From assembly GCA_028290465.1 (NCBI GenBank), contig JAQGJU010000026.1:1-39323 (forward strand): a DNA stretch of 39,323 nt, read 5' to 3'. A program made the translations under genes and the position numbers. This stretch comes from Xanthobacteraceae bacterium (GTDB lineage Bacteria > Pseudomonadota > Alphaproteobacteria > Rhizobiales > Xanthobacteraceae). Of the stretch, positions 1-8,219 are shown piece by piece (positions within the stretch are counted from its first letter, which is position 1; every line of letters begins with the position of its first letter). The notes beneath the pieces were generated by a model that saw nothing but the letters and a program-made list of their open reading frames with translations, did not search any database and was not told the DNA's origin.

Positions 1-115
1 CCTGGGCATCCGGTCCGCCGGCCGCGACATTCATCATGCGCAGGCCGATGACGCGATGCGTCTCAAGGCCCAGCATCGACGCGTCCAGCGTAAACGTGAA
101 CCAATTACCAAACAT
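1..115 (-). CDS. N-terminal fragment of a small conserved hypothetical protein
   Basis: Only the first 38 codons of a leftward gene lie in the window; the rest is beyond base 1. It starts at the ATG read from 115 and begins MFGNWFTFTLDASMLGLE, continuing to MMNVAAGGPD at the edge without a stop. From memory, an N-terminus like this occurs in short conserved proteins of Bradyrhizobium-type genomes, but I cannot assign a function. The start is followed on the upstream side (116-352) by a dispersed repeat and no other gene, so it probably has its own promoter. The reading is plausible rather than certain because only about 115 bases can be seen. Confidence 0.55.
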   Translation of the reverse strand, partial: MFGNWFTFTLDASMLGLETHRVIGLRMMNVAAGGPDAQ

Positions 116-129
116 CGTTTAATCAGCTT

Positions 130-279
130 AGAGCGAGTCCAGCAAAAGTGGACACCAGTTTTGCGGAAGCAATCAAGCTTGCGCAGATTGCGTAAACTTA
201 CCTGCGTACGCGCTCTAACTTATTAAGCTGACGCGTTTTCTTCACGCGAAGTGGATTCCACTTCGCTTGAAAACGCTCT
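130..279. repeat. Dispersed palindromic repeat, family A, copy 1
   Basis: It begins AGAGCGAGTCCAGCAAAAGTGGA and ends with GAAAACGCTCT. Its core is the imperfect palindrome TTCACGCGAAGTGG-ATT-CCACTTCGCTTGAA. Related copies lie at 3228-3340, 29791-29892 and 33466-33609, with a core-only copy at 7122-7154, always between genes. It fills most of the gene-free stretch 116-352. Confidence 0.8.
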
Positions 280-352
280 GCTGAGGCCACACGACAAAGT
301 CTGTTCGGCGGCCCCCCGCACCTCACGGCGCCGGGTGGCGCCGAAAGGTCGG

Positions 353-736
353 CTACTTGCGCGCTTTGCGCGCCGCATAGCGCGCATCGCGGGCCGCCTT
401 CTGGGCGGCTTCGGTGGCGATGCGTTCGGCTTCTTCGGCCTCGGCCTTGGCGATCCGCTCGGCTTCCTCAGCGGCTTCGCTGGCCGCTTTTTCGGCAGCC
501 TCGGCGGCTTCCCGCGTAGCCTTTTCGGCGGCGAGGCGCTTGGCTTCTGCCTCGCGTTCGGCCTTTTGCTGGGCCTTGCGGGTTTCACGCTCCTGGGCGG
601 CCGTGAGGCGCGCGGCCTGCCGTTCGGCGAGGCCCGGATCGGCCGTCTTGGCCTTGTATTGTTCCAGCAGGGCCTTTTTGGCGTCGGCAGCGGCATTCCG
701 ACGTTCGTTGAAGTCCTTTTCCTTGAAGCCGGCCAT
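353..736 (-). CDS. DUF6481-like charged coiled-coil protein
   Basis: This 127-residue protein begins MAGFKEKDFNERR and consists almost entirely of Ala, Glu, Lys and Arg. The heptad-like stretch from about residue 35 to the end predicts a long helix or coiled coil, ending in a basic tail (ARYAARKARK). No membrane segment or signal peptide is visible. The overall look matches the small alphaproteobacterial family DUF6481, which has no established function. I chose the ATG at 736 rather than 775 because AAGGA stands just before it and the upstream 13 codons look like untranslated leader. It lies downstream of the cold-shock gene on the same strand but is separated from it by a strong terminator, so it is probably transcribed separately. 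The opposite strand is open for 169 codons only because of the biased composition. Confidence 0.75.
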   Translation of the reverse strand: MAGFKEKDFNERRNAAADAKKALLEQYKAKTADPGLAERQAARLTAAQERETRKAQQKAEREAEAKRLAAEKATREAAEAAEKAASEAAEEAERIAKAEAEEAERIATEAAQKAARDARYAARKARK

Positions 737-780
737 CGTCCTTCGTCTCGTTTCGTTTGATGAGGTCTTGGTCAAAGTAC

Positions 781-798
781 CCGCGCCAAGCGGCGCGG
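781..798. other. GC-rich hairpin between cspA terminator and DUF6481 gene
   Basis: CCGCGCC (781-787) pairs perfectly with GGCGCGG (792-798) around a four-base loop. It lies just beyond the cspA terminator in the leftward direction and ahead of the DUF6481 gene. It could support termination; there is no T tract of its own. Confidence 0.45.
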
Positions 799-804
799 AA
801 AATA

Positions 805-835
805 CAAAAGCCGCCCCAGAAAGGAGCGGCTTTTG
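805..835 (-). terminator. Rho-independent terminator of the cold-shock gene
   Basis: On the minus strand CAAAAGCCGC (835-826) pairs perfectly with GCGGCTTTTG (814-805) around an 11-base loop, and a T-rich run (TTTTGTATTTT) follows. It sits about 40 bases past the cspA stop codon and is a textbook intrinsic terminator. Confidence 0.85.
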
Positions 836-873
836 CTATTCTGTCAACGGCAAAGCGCCGTCAATGCAGAAAA

Positions 874-1083
874 TTAGATGGCCTGGATGGTGCCGACGGC
901 GATCTTGCCGGTGCGACGATCTTCCTGGGTGTCGAACGACACCTTCTGGCCTTCGACCAGACCGCGCATACCAGCGCGCTCGAGAGCGGTGGCGTGCACG
1001 AACACGTCCTTGCCGCCGTCGTCCGGCTGAATGAAACCGAAGCCTTTTTGGTCGTTGTAGAACTTCACAGTGCCCGTATTCAT
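874..1083 (-). CDS. cspA: Cold-shock domain protein (CspA family)
   Basis: This 69-residue single-domain protein is a nucleic-acid-binding OB fold that probably acts as an RNA chaperone in the cytoplasm. It begins [20 protein letters not shown], which contains RNP1 (KGFGFI), followed by RNP2 (DVFVHA) near residues 30-35. The length and motifs match the family exactly. I chose the ATG at 1083 because GAAGGGA precedes it at a good distance; an upstream ATG at 1098 would add five residues that interrupt the leader. It is a single-gene unit closed by the terminator at 805-835. Whether it is cold-induced cannot be told from the sequence, since many alphaproteobacterial homologues are constitutive or stationary-phase genes. 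Confidence 0.95.
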   Translation of the reverse strand: MNTGTVKFYNDQKGFGFIQPDDGGKDVFVHATALERAGMRGLVEGQKVSFDTQEDRRTGKIAVGTIQAI

Positions 1084-1645
1084 CGGGTATCCCTTCACTT
1101 ACGTCAGTGCGTTTGAGCGCAGGCCACGCCAAAGCGCAACCTGGGCTCGGTTAGTCGATGTTTGGAGAGGTGTCTGAACGTGCGCCTGCGTAGTGCGAAA
1201 GGCGAAACGGCCCGATCGTCTGGCCAAATGTCGATGGGCGTATGTACGCGCCTAGGGTGGCTTTTGCAAGGCCGAACGCGCGTCGCGAGCATTGACCAAG
1301 AATGCGCCGGTTCGGATCGAACGATAGTCCGAGCAATCCAACAGGCGGTAGCCGAATGCCCGCGGCGGTTGTTCGGCCGCCTGTTCACCAAATATCGTCA
1401 TTGAATCAAATATGAGCGGCCTCGGTGATGTTCGCCTCTCCGCAAAACCCATCGGCCCTGGTTTTTCGCGGGTTTCTCGCCTATATAGGAGAAGCAGTTT
1501 GAACGACGCTCGTTCAAATGGCCGCCAATTCGATCCGGGCCCTGCGCACGACGCAGCGGGGCCATTTGCGTGTTTCTCCCGGCGGCCTTGATTGCGCTTA
1601 CGCACATCTATCGGACCAACCATGCCGTCGGAGCGAGGGTCTAAT
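1084..1645. other. Gene-free stretch upstream of cspA and the 1646 gene
   Basis: These 562 bases separate two divergent genes. Short open frames on both strands overlap each other and lack ribosome sites or recognisable products, so I do not call genes. The only clear structure is the palindrome at 1498-1518. The rest should hold the two promoters and the cspA leader. Confidence 0.6.
1498..1518. promoter_or_regulatory. Perfect 9-bp inverted repeat, operator-like
   Basis: TTTGAACGA (1498-1506) is followed by CGC and then TCGTTCAAA (1510-1518), a perfect palindrome with a three-base centre. The size and style resemble TetR-family operators. It lies 127 bases ahead of the ATG at 1646. No TetR gene occurs in the window. 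Confidence 0.5.
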
Positions 1646-1915
1646 ATGGCCGCATTCAATTATTCGACATCTGCGGAGCTGTTTCCGGCCAAGGGCCGCA
1701 AGTCGCGCCGCCAGCCGCTTGGCTATCGCCGTTTTTCGGAAGCGTCGGAAGCGATCCGCTTTGCGATGGAAGAGCTGCCGCCGGAACTGCTGCTGGGCGC
1801 CTATCTCGAGGTCGACGAAGTCCGCTTCGACGGCGACGGCATCCGGCGGCTCTATGAGAGCGAGAACTATCCGTTGAAGCGCCAGCCGCAGGCCGCGATC
1901 GCGGCGGCCGGCTAG
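1646..1915 (+). CDS. Small conserved hypothetical protein (MAAFNYST type)
   Basis: An 89-residue soluble protein begins [20 protein letters not shown] and carries the phrases [20 protein letters not shown] and [11 protein letters not shown]. From memory this protein is widespread in Bradyrhizobium/Rhodopseudomonas genomes, but no function is known to me. The internal ATG at 1646 is preferred over the frame's earlier ATG at 1592 because GGAGCGAGGG precedes it and the extra residues are not protein-like. It is a lone gene. The repeat of family B and a strong hairpin (2008-2057) follow before the convergent Bug receptor gene. Confidence 0.8.
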   Translation: MAAFNYSTSAELFPAKGRKSRRQPLGYRRFSEASEAIRFAMEELPPELLLGAYLEVDEVRFDGDGIRRLYESENYPLKRQPQAAIAAAG

Positions 1916-1932
1916 ACCACGCCTCTTGTTTG

Positions 1933-2006
1933 AGCATGATCTTTCCGAAACCCGGTTCCCGCCCTCGGATCCAGTTCCCCGGGCAGGTTGTTTCGGGATC
2001 GTGCTC
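1933..2006. repeat. Dispersed palindromic repeat, family B, divergent copy
   Basis: GAGCATGATC (1933-1942) and GATCGTGCTC (1997-2006) form inverted ends with one mismatch, and TTTCCGAAA/TTTCGGG lie inside. Better-conserved family B copies are at 3075-3129 and 5176-5230. Confidence 0.55.
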
Positions 2007-2007
2007 C

Positions 2008-2057
2008 AGTAGGTCCGAAGCAGCAGCGACATAGACCGCTGCTGCTTGATACCTACT
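2008..2057. terminator. Hairpin between convergent genes
   Basis: AAGCAGCAGCG (2018-2028) pairs perfectly with CGCTGCTGCTT (2037-2047) across an eight-base loop. AGTAGG (2008-2013) pairs with CCTACT (2052-2057) outside a small internal loop. It overlaps the stop codon of the leftward Bug gene and could stop transcription from both sides, although there is no strong T tract. Confidence 0.55.
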
Positions 2058-3039
2058 GCTTCGGGACGCCGGCTTTCTCGATCACCTGCCGCCAACGTTC
2101 GACATCGTTCTTGATCCGCACACGCATGTCGGCCGTCGTCATGCTGCGAGCGTCCATGCCGGACTTGTTCGACACGGCTTGAATCTCCGGCGACTTCAGT
2201 GCCGCGTCGACGCCCGCATTGAGCTGCTCGATAATGTCGGTCGGCGTTCCGGTCCTGGCCGCGAGGCCGTTCCAACTCGTCACGTCATAATCCGGCAAAC
2301 CGCTTTCGATCACGGTCGGCGTATCCGGCAGATTGCTGGCGCGCTCACGGGCGGTGGTCGCGATGGCCTGCATCTGGCCGTCGGCAAGCGACGCCTGGAA
2401 GCCGGTGAAATATTCGAACGCCACATCGACGTCGCCGCGCAGCACCGCGGTGGCCAGATCCGGCGTCGTCTTGTACGGGATCATCGCGACATCGATGCCG
2501 GCCATGCTCCGGAACAGTTCCGCCGACAGATGCTGCGTGCTCCCCGGATTGATGGCGCCGAAATTCAGCTTGTTCGGGTTGGCCTTGGCGGCCTCGATCA
2601 CGTCCTTGACGGTCTTGAGCTTCGAGCCGGCCTTGGTGGTGATCACGAGTCCATAGGACGCAGTCGTCGAGATCGGCACGAAATCGGTTTCCAGATCGTA
2701 CGGCAGCGACTTGAACAGCGACTTTGCGATGGTAAATCCGCCGCCGATCATGGCGAGCGTATAGCCGTCGGGCGCGGCGCTCAGGGCCGCCTTCAGGCCG
2801 ACGATGCCGGCGGCGCCCGGCCGGTTGTCGATGACGAACGACTGGCCGAAGCGCTCGCTGAGCTTCTGCGCCACCAGCCGCATGGTCACGTCGGCGATGC
2901 CGCCCGCCCCATAGGGCACGATGATCCGCACCGGCCGCGACGGATAGGTTTGTGCCCGCGCGGGCAGGGAAATCGCGACGCTCGTCAGCGCGAACAATAC
3001 AGCAGCGCCGATGCGGCAGCGGGTAGCGAAATACGACAT
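2053..3039 (-). CDS. Bug/TctC-family periplasmic solute-binding receptor
   Basis: This 328-residue protein is an extracytoplasmic receptor of the tripartite tricarboxylate transporter type, which binds small carboxylates. A Sec signal peptide (MSYFATRCRIGAAVLFALTS, cleavage near ARAQ/T) is followed by the family hallmark YPSRPVRIIVPYGAGG and then DVTMRLVAQKLSERFGQ and DNRPGAAG. Full length for the family. There are no tctA/tctB membrane genes nearby, which is usual because such receptors are greatly expanded and scattered in Bradyrhizobium and Bordetella relatives. The ligand cannot be deduced. Its 5' side carries repeats of families A and B, and the divergent amidohydrolase gene begins at 3397. 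Confidence 0.88.
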   Translation of the reverse strand: MSYFATRCRIGAAVLFALTSVAISLPARAQTYPSRPVRIIVPYGAGGIADVTMRLVAQKLSERFGQSFVIDNRPGAAGIVGLKAALSAAPDGYTLAMIGGGFTIAKSLFKSLPYDLETDFVPISTTASYGLVITTKAGSKLKTVKDVIEAAKANPNKLNFGAINPGSTQHLSAELFRSMAGIDVAMIPYKTTPDLATAVLRGDVDVAFEYFTGFQASLADGQMQAIATTARERASNLPDTPTVIESGLPDYDVTSWNGLAARTGTPTDIIEQLNAGVDAALKSPEIQAVSNKSGMDARSMTTADMRVRIKNDVERWRQVIEKAGVPKQ

Positions 3040-3074
3040 GTTGTGTTCCTGATGGATTTTCTGGCGCGCACCTT

Positions 3075-3129
3075 AGAGCATGATCCCGAAAAGTGGGAAC
3101 CGGTTTTCGGAAAAGATCTTGCTCAAACA
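3075..3129. repeat. Dispersed palindromic repeat, family B
   Basis: It reads AGAGCATGATCCCGAAAAGT, then GGGAACCGGTTTTCGGAAAAG, ending ATCTTGCTCAAACA. It is almost base-for-base the same as 5176-5230 (T/A difference in the final TTGCTC/ATGCTC part). AGAGCATGATC and GATCWTGCTC form inverted ends. Confidence 0.8.
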
Positions 3130-3227
3130 AAAAGCTAGGCCGTGACTGACAATTGCGGCTACAGCCAGTTCAGGCACTTCAGACTTGCCCGGCCGTCGCT
3201 TTACGGTATCGCGTCTTTGGCCTACCT

Positions 3228-3340
3228 AGAGCGCGTCCAGCAAAAGTGGACGCCGGTTTTTCGTCCTGACGCGCTCTAGCTTGTTAAGCCGACGCGCTTT
3301 CTTCACGCGAACCGGTTTCCACTTCGCTTGAAAACGCTCT
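3228..3340. repeat. Dispersed palindromic repeat, family A, copy 2
   Basis: It starts AGAGCGCGTCCAGCAAAAGT and ends CTTGAAAACGCTCT, with the internal GCGCTCTAGCTTGTTAAG segment also present in copies 1 and 5. Together with the family B copy it fills most of the gene-free stretch 3040-3396; nothing else is evident there. Confidence 0.8.
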
Positions 3341-3396
3341 AACGCCCGCCGCGCCTGGTTGAGGCACCCGCCCATTCAAATCTGGAATTGCCGCCG

Positions 3397-4251
3397 ATGC
3401 CGACGACCACCATCGATATCCATCCGCACATCATTGCCAGCGACACCGTGCGCTATCCGTTGGCGCCGCTTGGCGGGCACCAATCCGACTGGTCGCGCAC
3501 CCGGCCGGTCACCACCGAACAGATGATCGCCGCGATGGATATTGCGGGCGTGCAGAAGGCCGCCATCGTGCAGGCCTCGACCTGCTACGGCCATGACAAT
3601 TCATACGTCGCCGATGCCGTCGCCGCCCATCCCGACCGCCTTACCGGCGTGTTCTCGGTCGACGTATTGGCGCCAGACGCGCCCGCCCGGATGCGGCACT
3701 GGCGCGACAAGGGGCTCACCGGCATGCGGCTCTTTACGTTCGGCAGCACGATGTCCGAACAGGCCAACTGGCTCGACGATCCGAAATCCTATCCGGCCTG
3801 GGCCTGCGCCGGCGAGCTTGGGCTGTCGGTTTGCCTGCAGATGTCGGCCAAGGCGCTGCCGCAGGCCGTCAGCATGGCGGCGCGTTTTCCGAACGTCCGC
3901 ATTCTGCTCGATCATTGCGCGCGGCCGGTCCTGGAAGACGGTGCGCCCTATGCGGAGGCTGCGAGCCTGTTCGACCTCGCACGCTATCCCAACATCTATC
4001 TCAAGCTGACGCCGCGCACGTTTGGCGAAGCCCGTAAGGGCAAAGCAACGCCCGAGACTTTCTTTCCTAAATTGGTCGCCGCGTTCGGCGCGTCGCGACT
4101 GGCCTGGGGATCGAACTATCCGTCGTCCGAAGGCGCGCTGCCGGAGTTGCTGCGCGTCGCGCGCGAGTCGCTGGCCAGCCTGCCGAAAGCCGACCAGGAA
4201 TGGATCTTCGCCAAGACCGCGCAGGTTCTCTATCCGGCGCTGGCAGACTGA
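3397..4251 (+). CDS. Amidohydrolase_2 family (TIM-barrel) hydrolase
   Basis: A 284-residue cytoplasmic protein of the amidohydrolase_2 family, which includes lactonases such as 2-pyrone-4,6-dicarboxylate hydrolase and several decarboxylases. The first metal motif is D-I-H-P-H (His9 and His11), another conserved His is in LLDHCARPV (His173), and the C-terminal strand reads LAWGSNYPSS. At the last position family members normally carry the Asp of WGSD; here it is Asn240, an unusual substitution at a usual metal/acid residue. The ATG at 3397 is used rather than the TTG at 3388. The next gene starts 27 bases after the stop, so the two are probably co-transcribed. The pairing with a decarboxylase/binding-protein-like gene suggests a role with an aromatic or lactone carboxylate, but the substrate is unknown. 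Confidence 0.82.
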   Translation: MPTTTIDIHPHIIASDTVRYPLAPLGGHQSDWSRTRPVTTEQMIAAMDIAGVQKAAIVQASTCYGHDNSYVADAVAAHPDRLTGVFSVDVLAPDAPARMRHWRDKGLTGMRLFTFGSTMSEQANWLDDPKSYPAWACAGELGLSVCLQMSAKALPQAVSMAARFPNVRILLDHCARPVLEDGAPYAEAASLFDLARYPNIYLKLTPRTFGEARKGKATPETFFPKLVAAFGASRLAWGSNYPSSEGALPELLRVARESLASLPKADQEWIFAKTAQVLYPALAD

Positions 4252-4278
4252 AAAACACGACACTTGAGGGAGTGAGCT

Positions 4279-5172
4279 ATGCCCGAGAAGATCAAACTGC
4301 ACACGCTGCTCGGCAATTATTCCAACGCGGCAGCGCTGAGGGACGGCAAGGTCAAGTCCGACCTGATCGATTTCGACATCGCCGACGTGAAGGTTTCGAA
4401 CACCGCGTTCAAGCCGCTGGTGCGCGAGTTGAAATTCGACCTCGGCGAACTGGCGATCGTCACCTATCTGCAGGCCAAGGCTTACGGCAAACCCTACGTC
4501 CTCATTCCGGCTACCGTGGTCGGGCGCGGCCAGCATCACACCATTGCGTATAATCCGGAGCGCGGCGCGTTGAAGCCAAGCGATCTCGCCGGCAAGCGCG
4601 TCGGGGTGCGGGCCTATACGCAGACCACCGGCGCCTGGGTGCGCGGCTTCCTGGCCGACGACTACGGTGTGGCTACGGAAGATATCCGCTGGGTCACCTT
4701 CGAGGATCCGCATCTCGCCGAGTATAAGGACCCCGAATTCGTCAGCCGCGCGCCGGACGGCAAGACGGTGGCTCAGATGCTGCTCGACGGAGAAATCGAC
4801 GCCGCGATCGTCGGCGACAAGATTCCCGACCCGCGCCTCAGGCCGCTGGTGCCGGACGCCGATACGGTCGCCCAGCAATGGGCGCAACGTCACGGCGGCG
4901 TGCCGATCAATCACATGATGGTGGTGCGCGACAGCATCGCAAAGTCGCGGCCCGATCTGGTCCGGGAGATTTTCCGAGTGCTGCGCGAGAGCCGGAACGC
5001 GGCGGCCCCTGCCGCCGACAACGGCCTGTCCGATCCGTGGCGTTTCGGCATCGAGGCCAATCGCCAGTCGCTGGAAATCATCATCGATTACAGCCTGCGC
5101 CAGAAACTGATCCCACGACGGTTCTCGGTCGACGAACTGTTCGACGACACCGCGCGGGCGCTCGGGAGTTGA
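4279..5172 (+). CDS. 4,5-dihydroxyphthalate decarboxylase-like / ABC binding-protein-fold protein
   Basis: This 297-residue protein resembles the family annotated as 4,5-dihydroxyphthalate decarboxylase (Pht5-like), which has the periplasmic-binding-protein fold but no signal peptide. It begins MPEKIKLHTLLGNYSNAAAL. Typical phrases are ELAIVTYLQAKAYGKPYVLIP, DLAGKRVGVRAYTQTTGAWVRG and DGEIDAAIVGDK. The lack of a leader argues for a cytoplasmic enzyme or sensor rather than a transport receptor. GAGGGAG precedes the ATG. It follows the amidohydrolase with a 27-base gap and probably forms a two-gene operon with it. A family B repeat and a 19-bp inverted repeat stand beyond the stop. Function beyond family level is open. 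Confidence 0.75.
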   Translation: MPEKIKLHTLLGNYSNAAALRDGKVKSDLIDFDIADVKVSNTAFKPLVRELKFDLGELAIVTYLQAKAYGKPYVLIPATVVGRGQHHTIAYNPERGALKPSDLAGKRVGVRAYTQTTGAWVRGFLADDYGVATEDIRWVTFEDPHLAEYKDPEFVSRAPDGKTVAQMLLDGEIDAAIVGDKIPDPRLRPLVPDADTVAQQWAQRHGGVPINHMMVVRDSIAKSRPDLVREIFRVLRESRNAAAPAADNGLSDPWRFGIEANRQSLEIIIDYSLRQKLIPRRFSVDELFDDTARALGS

Positions 5173-5175
5173 CCT

Positions 5176-5230
5176 AGAGCATGATCCCGAAAAGTGGGAA
5201 CCGGTTTTCGGAAAAGATCATGCTCAAACA
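5176..5230. repeat. Dispersed palindromic repeat, family B
   Basis: It is practically identical to 3075-3129 and lies directly after the stop codon of the 4279-5172 gene. Its ends AGAGCATGATC and GATCATGCTC are perfectly inverted over ten bases. Confidence 0.8.
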
Positions 5231-5234
5231 AGAG

Positions 5235-5278
5235 TCTAGACTCTGATCCGATTCAACCAAATCGGATCAGAGTCTAGA
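5235..5278. terminator. Perfect 19-bp inverted repeat between convergent genes
   Basis: TCTAGACTCTGATCCGATT (5235-5253) and its exact reverse complement (5260-5278) enclose a six-base loop CAACCA. It lies between a rightward gene ending at 5172 and the leftward ABC-F gene ending at 5302, so it can act as a bidirectional terminator. It abuts the family B repeat and may be a mobile palindromic element rather than a dedicated terminator. Confidence 0.6.
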
Positions 5279-5301
5279 GCGCGATAGATTTCGTAGGAGC
5301 T

Positions 5302-6924
<1,623 letters not shown>

Positions 6925-7052
6925 GGGCTCACAGGACCGGGGAAAGTTGCGGCCCTTATGCCATATCGCGCGGCCATGGAAACGCTGCGGACGACATCGA
7001 GAGACCCAGGTTCCGCCATTTGGTTGCCCCCGTAAGCCGGAAGCGCTGAGGG

Positions 7053-7072
7053 GCCCGCGCGGCGACGCGGGC
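7053..7072. other. GC-rich hairpin upstream of the ABC-F gene
   Basis: GCCCGCG (7053-7059) pairs perfectly with CGCGGGC (7066-7072) around a six-base loop. It lies between the end of the long leftward operon (7176) and the ABC-F start (6924), and may help terminate the operon. No T tract follows. Confidence 0.4.
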
Positions 7073-7121
7073 GGATAGGACTAAAAACTGACGGAGAGGG
7101 AGGGATGCGCTCCCCAAAGCG

Positions 7122-7154
7122 CTTCAAGTGAAGTGGAATCCACTTCACGTGAAG
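7122..7154. repeat. Core-only copy of repeat family A
   Basis: CTTCAAGTGAAGTGG-AAT-CCACTTCACGTGAAG is an almost perfect palindrome that matches the core of the longer family A copies. It lies in the 250-base gap 6925-7175. Confidence 0.7.
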
Positions 7155-7175
7155 AAACCGCCTCTTTCTAATCAA

Positions 7176-8183
7176 TCAGGCCGCATCCCCACCGATGTCC
7201 AATTCTGTGCCGATGCCGTGCTCGGCGGCACGGCGCGCCATGTGCTGCGCCGTGATCAGATCCTGAATCGGTACGCCGATCGACTTATAGTAGGTTATCT
7301 CTTCGTCGGATTGTCGGCCCGGCCGGGTGCCGGCCACGAGTTCGGCGATTTCACTGACATCCTCGCGGACGATGACGCCTTCCCCGATCGGGATGATAAA
7401 ATCGCCCGCATGATCCAGGCAATCGGTGCGGCTGTCGATGACCCGGTGCGAAGCACGACGGATGGTTTCGCTGTCCACCTCGCGCATATCGGCCGTGTAC
7501 GCGCCGGCCGAAGCGACGAACGTTCCAGGCTTTAGCCACGCGCCGTCGAACACCGGATGTTCGGACGTCGTCGCCGAGACGACGATGTCCGACGCGCGCA
7601 CCGCCTCCTCGCGCGAGGCGGCCAGACGGATGTCGGCCGGAATGCGCCCGCCGGCCGACTTCATCTGCTGAATGAACGTCTCAGCCCGAGGCGCGCTGCG
7701 CGTCGCCAGGAACACGGTCTCGATGTCGAAGATCTCGGCCAGCGCCCAAAGCTGGTTTCTGGCCACCCGGCCGGCGCCAATGATCGTCACAACCTTGCTG
7801 TCCCGACGCGCCAGATACCGCGCGGCAAGGCCGGTACCGGCACCGGTGCGCAGGTCCGTCAGGTAACCGGCCTCCAGCAAGGTCTGCGGATGCCCGGTCT
7901 CGCCATCGAACAGCGCAACGATGCCGGTCATACGGGCCACGCCGCGCTTGTCGTTGTCGTAAAAATCCGAGATGACTTTCACGCCATAGCCCTTGCCTTC
8001 ACGCAGGAAGCACGGGTTGAAGATCGCAACGCCCGGCGGTTCCTCCGAGGCGGCGAAGCTTCGCAGGCCTTCGACCGACTTGCCGGCCGCAAGCAGGCTG
8101 AACGCCTCGGCCTGGATGTCGATCGCCTCGGCCATGCCCAGGACGCGACGGCAATCGGATTCGGACAGGATACGGAGTTTCAT
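7176..8183 (-). CDS. Ornithine cyclodeaminase / mu-crystallin family protein
   Basis: This 335-residue NAD(P)-dependent protein belongs to a family that includes ornithine and alanine-type cyclodeaminases/dehydrogenases, ketimine reductases and EutC of ectoine utilisation. Family features are YGVKVISDFYDN (substrate-site lysine region), TDLRTGAGTGLAARYLAR, the Rossmann motif IIGAGRVARNQ (near residue 135) and VSATTSEHPVFDGAWLKPG. Length is normal for the family. It is the last gene of the leftward operon, 36 bases after the molybdenum-subunit gene. With the M24 creatinase-like enzyme at the other end, it recalls ectoine-type degradation gene sets, but the substrate here is unknown. The sequence cannot distinguish deaminase from imine reductase activity. 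Confidence 0.87.
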   Translation of the reverse strand: MKLRILSESDCRRVLGMAEAIDIQAEAFSLLAAGKSVEGLRSFAASEEPPGVAIFNPCFLREGKGYGVKVISDFYDNDKRGVARMTGIVALFDGETGHPQTLLEAGYLTDLRTGAGTGLAARYLARRDSKVVTIIGAGRVARNQLWALAEIFDIETVFLATRSAPRAETFIQQMKSAGGRIPADIRLAASREEAVRASDIVVSATTSEHPVFDGAWLKPGTFVASAGAYTADMREVDSETIRRASHRVIDSRTDCLDHAGDFIIPIGEGVIVREDVSEIAELVAGTRPGRQSDEEITYYKSIGVPIQDLITAQHMARRAAEHGIGTELDIGGDAA

Positions 8184-8219
8184 GGGGGCGTCCTCGATTG
8201 AAGACCGACGCGGTGCGCG

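Noticed and set aside
251-760. 169-codon plus-strand frame rich in Gly, Leu and Phe
   Set aside because: It is the complement of the Ala/Glu/Lys-rich DUF6481-like gene; the glycine-rich look comes from codon complementarity, and its beginning lies in a repeat.
7176-8183. Possible dedicated ectoine gene (eutC)
   Set aside because: Family resemblance only; the operon lacks other ectoine-specific genes and contains a molybdenum hydroxylase, so the symbol is not justified.
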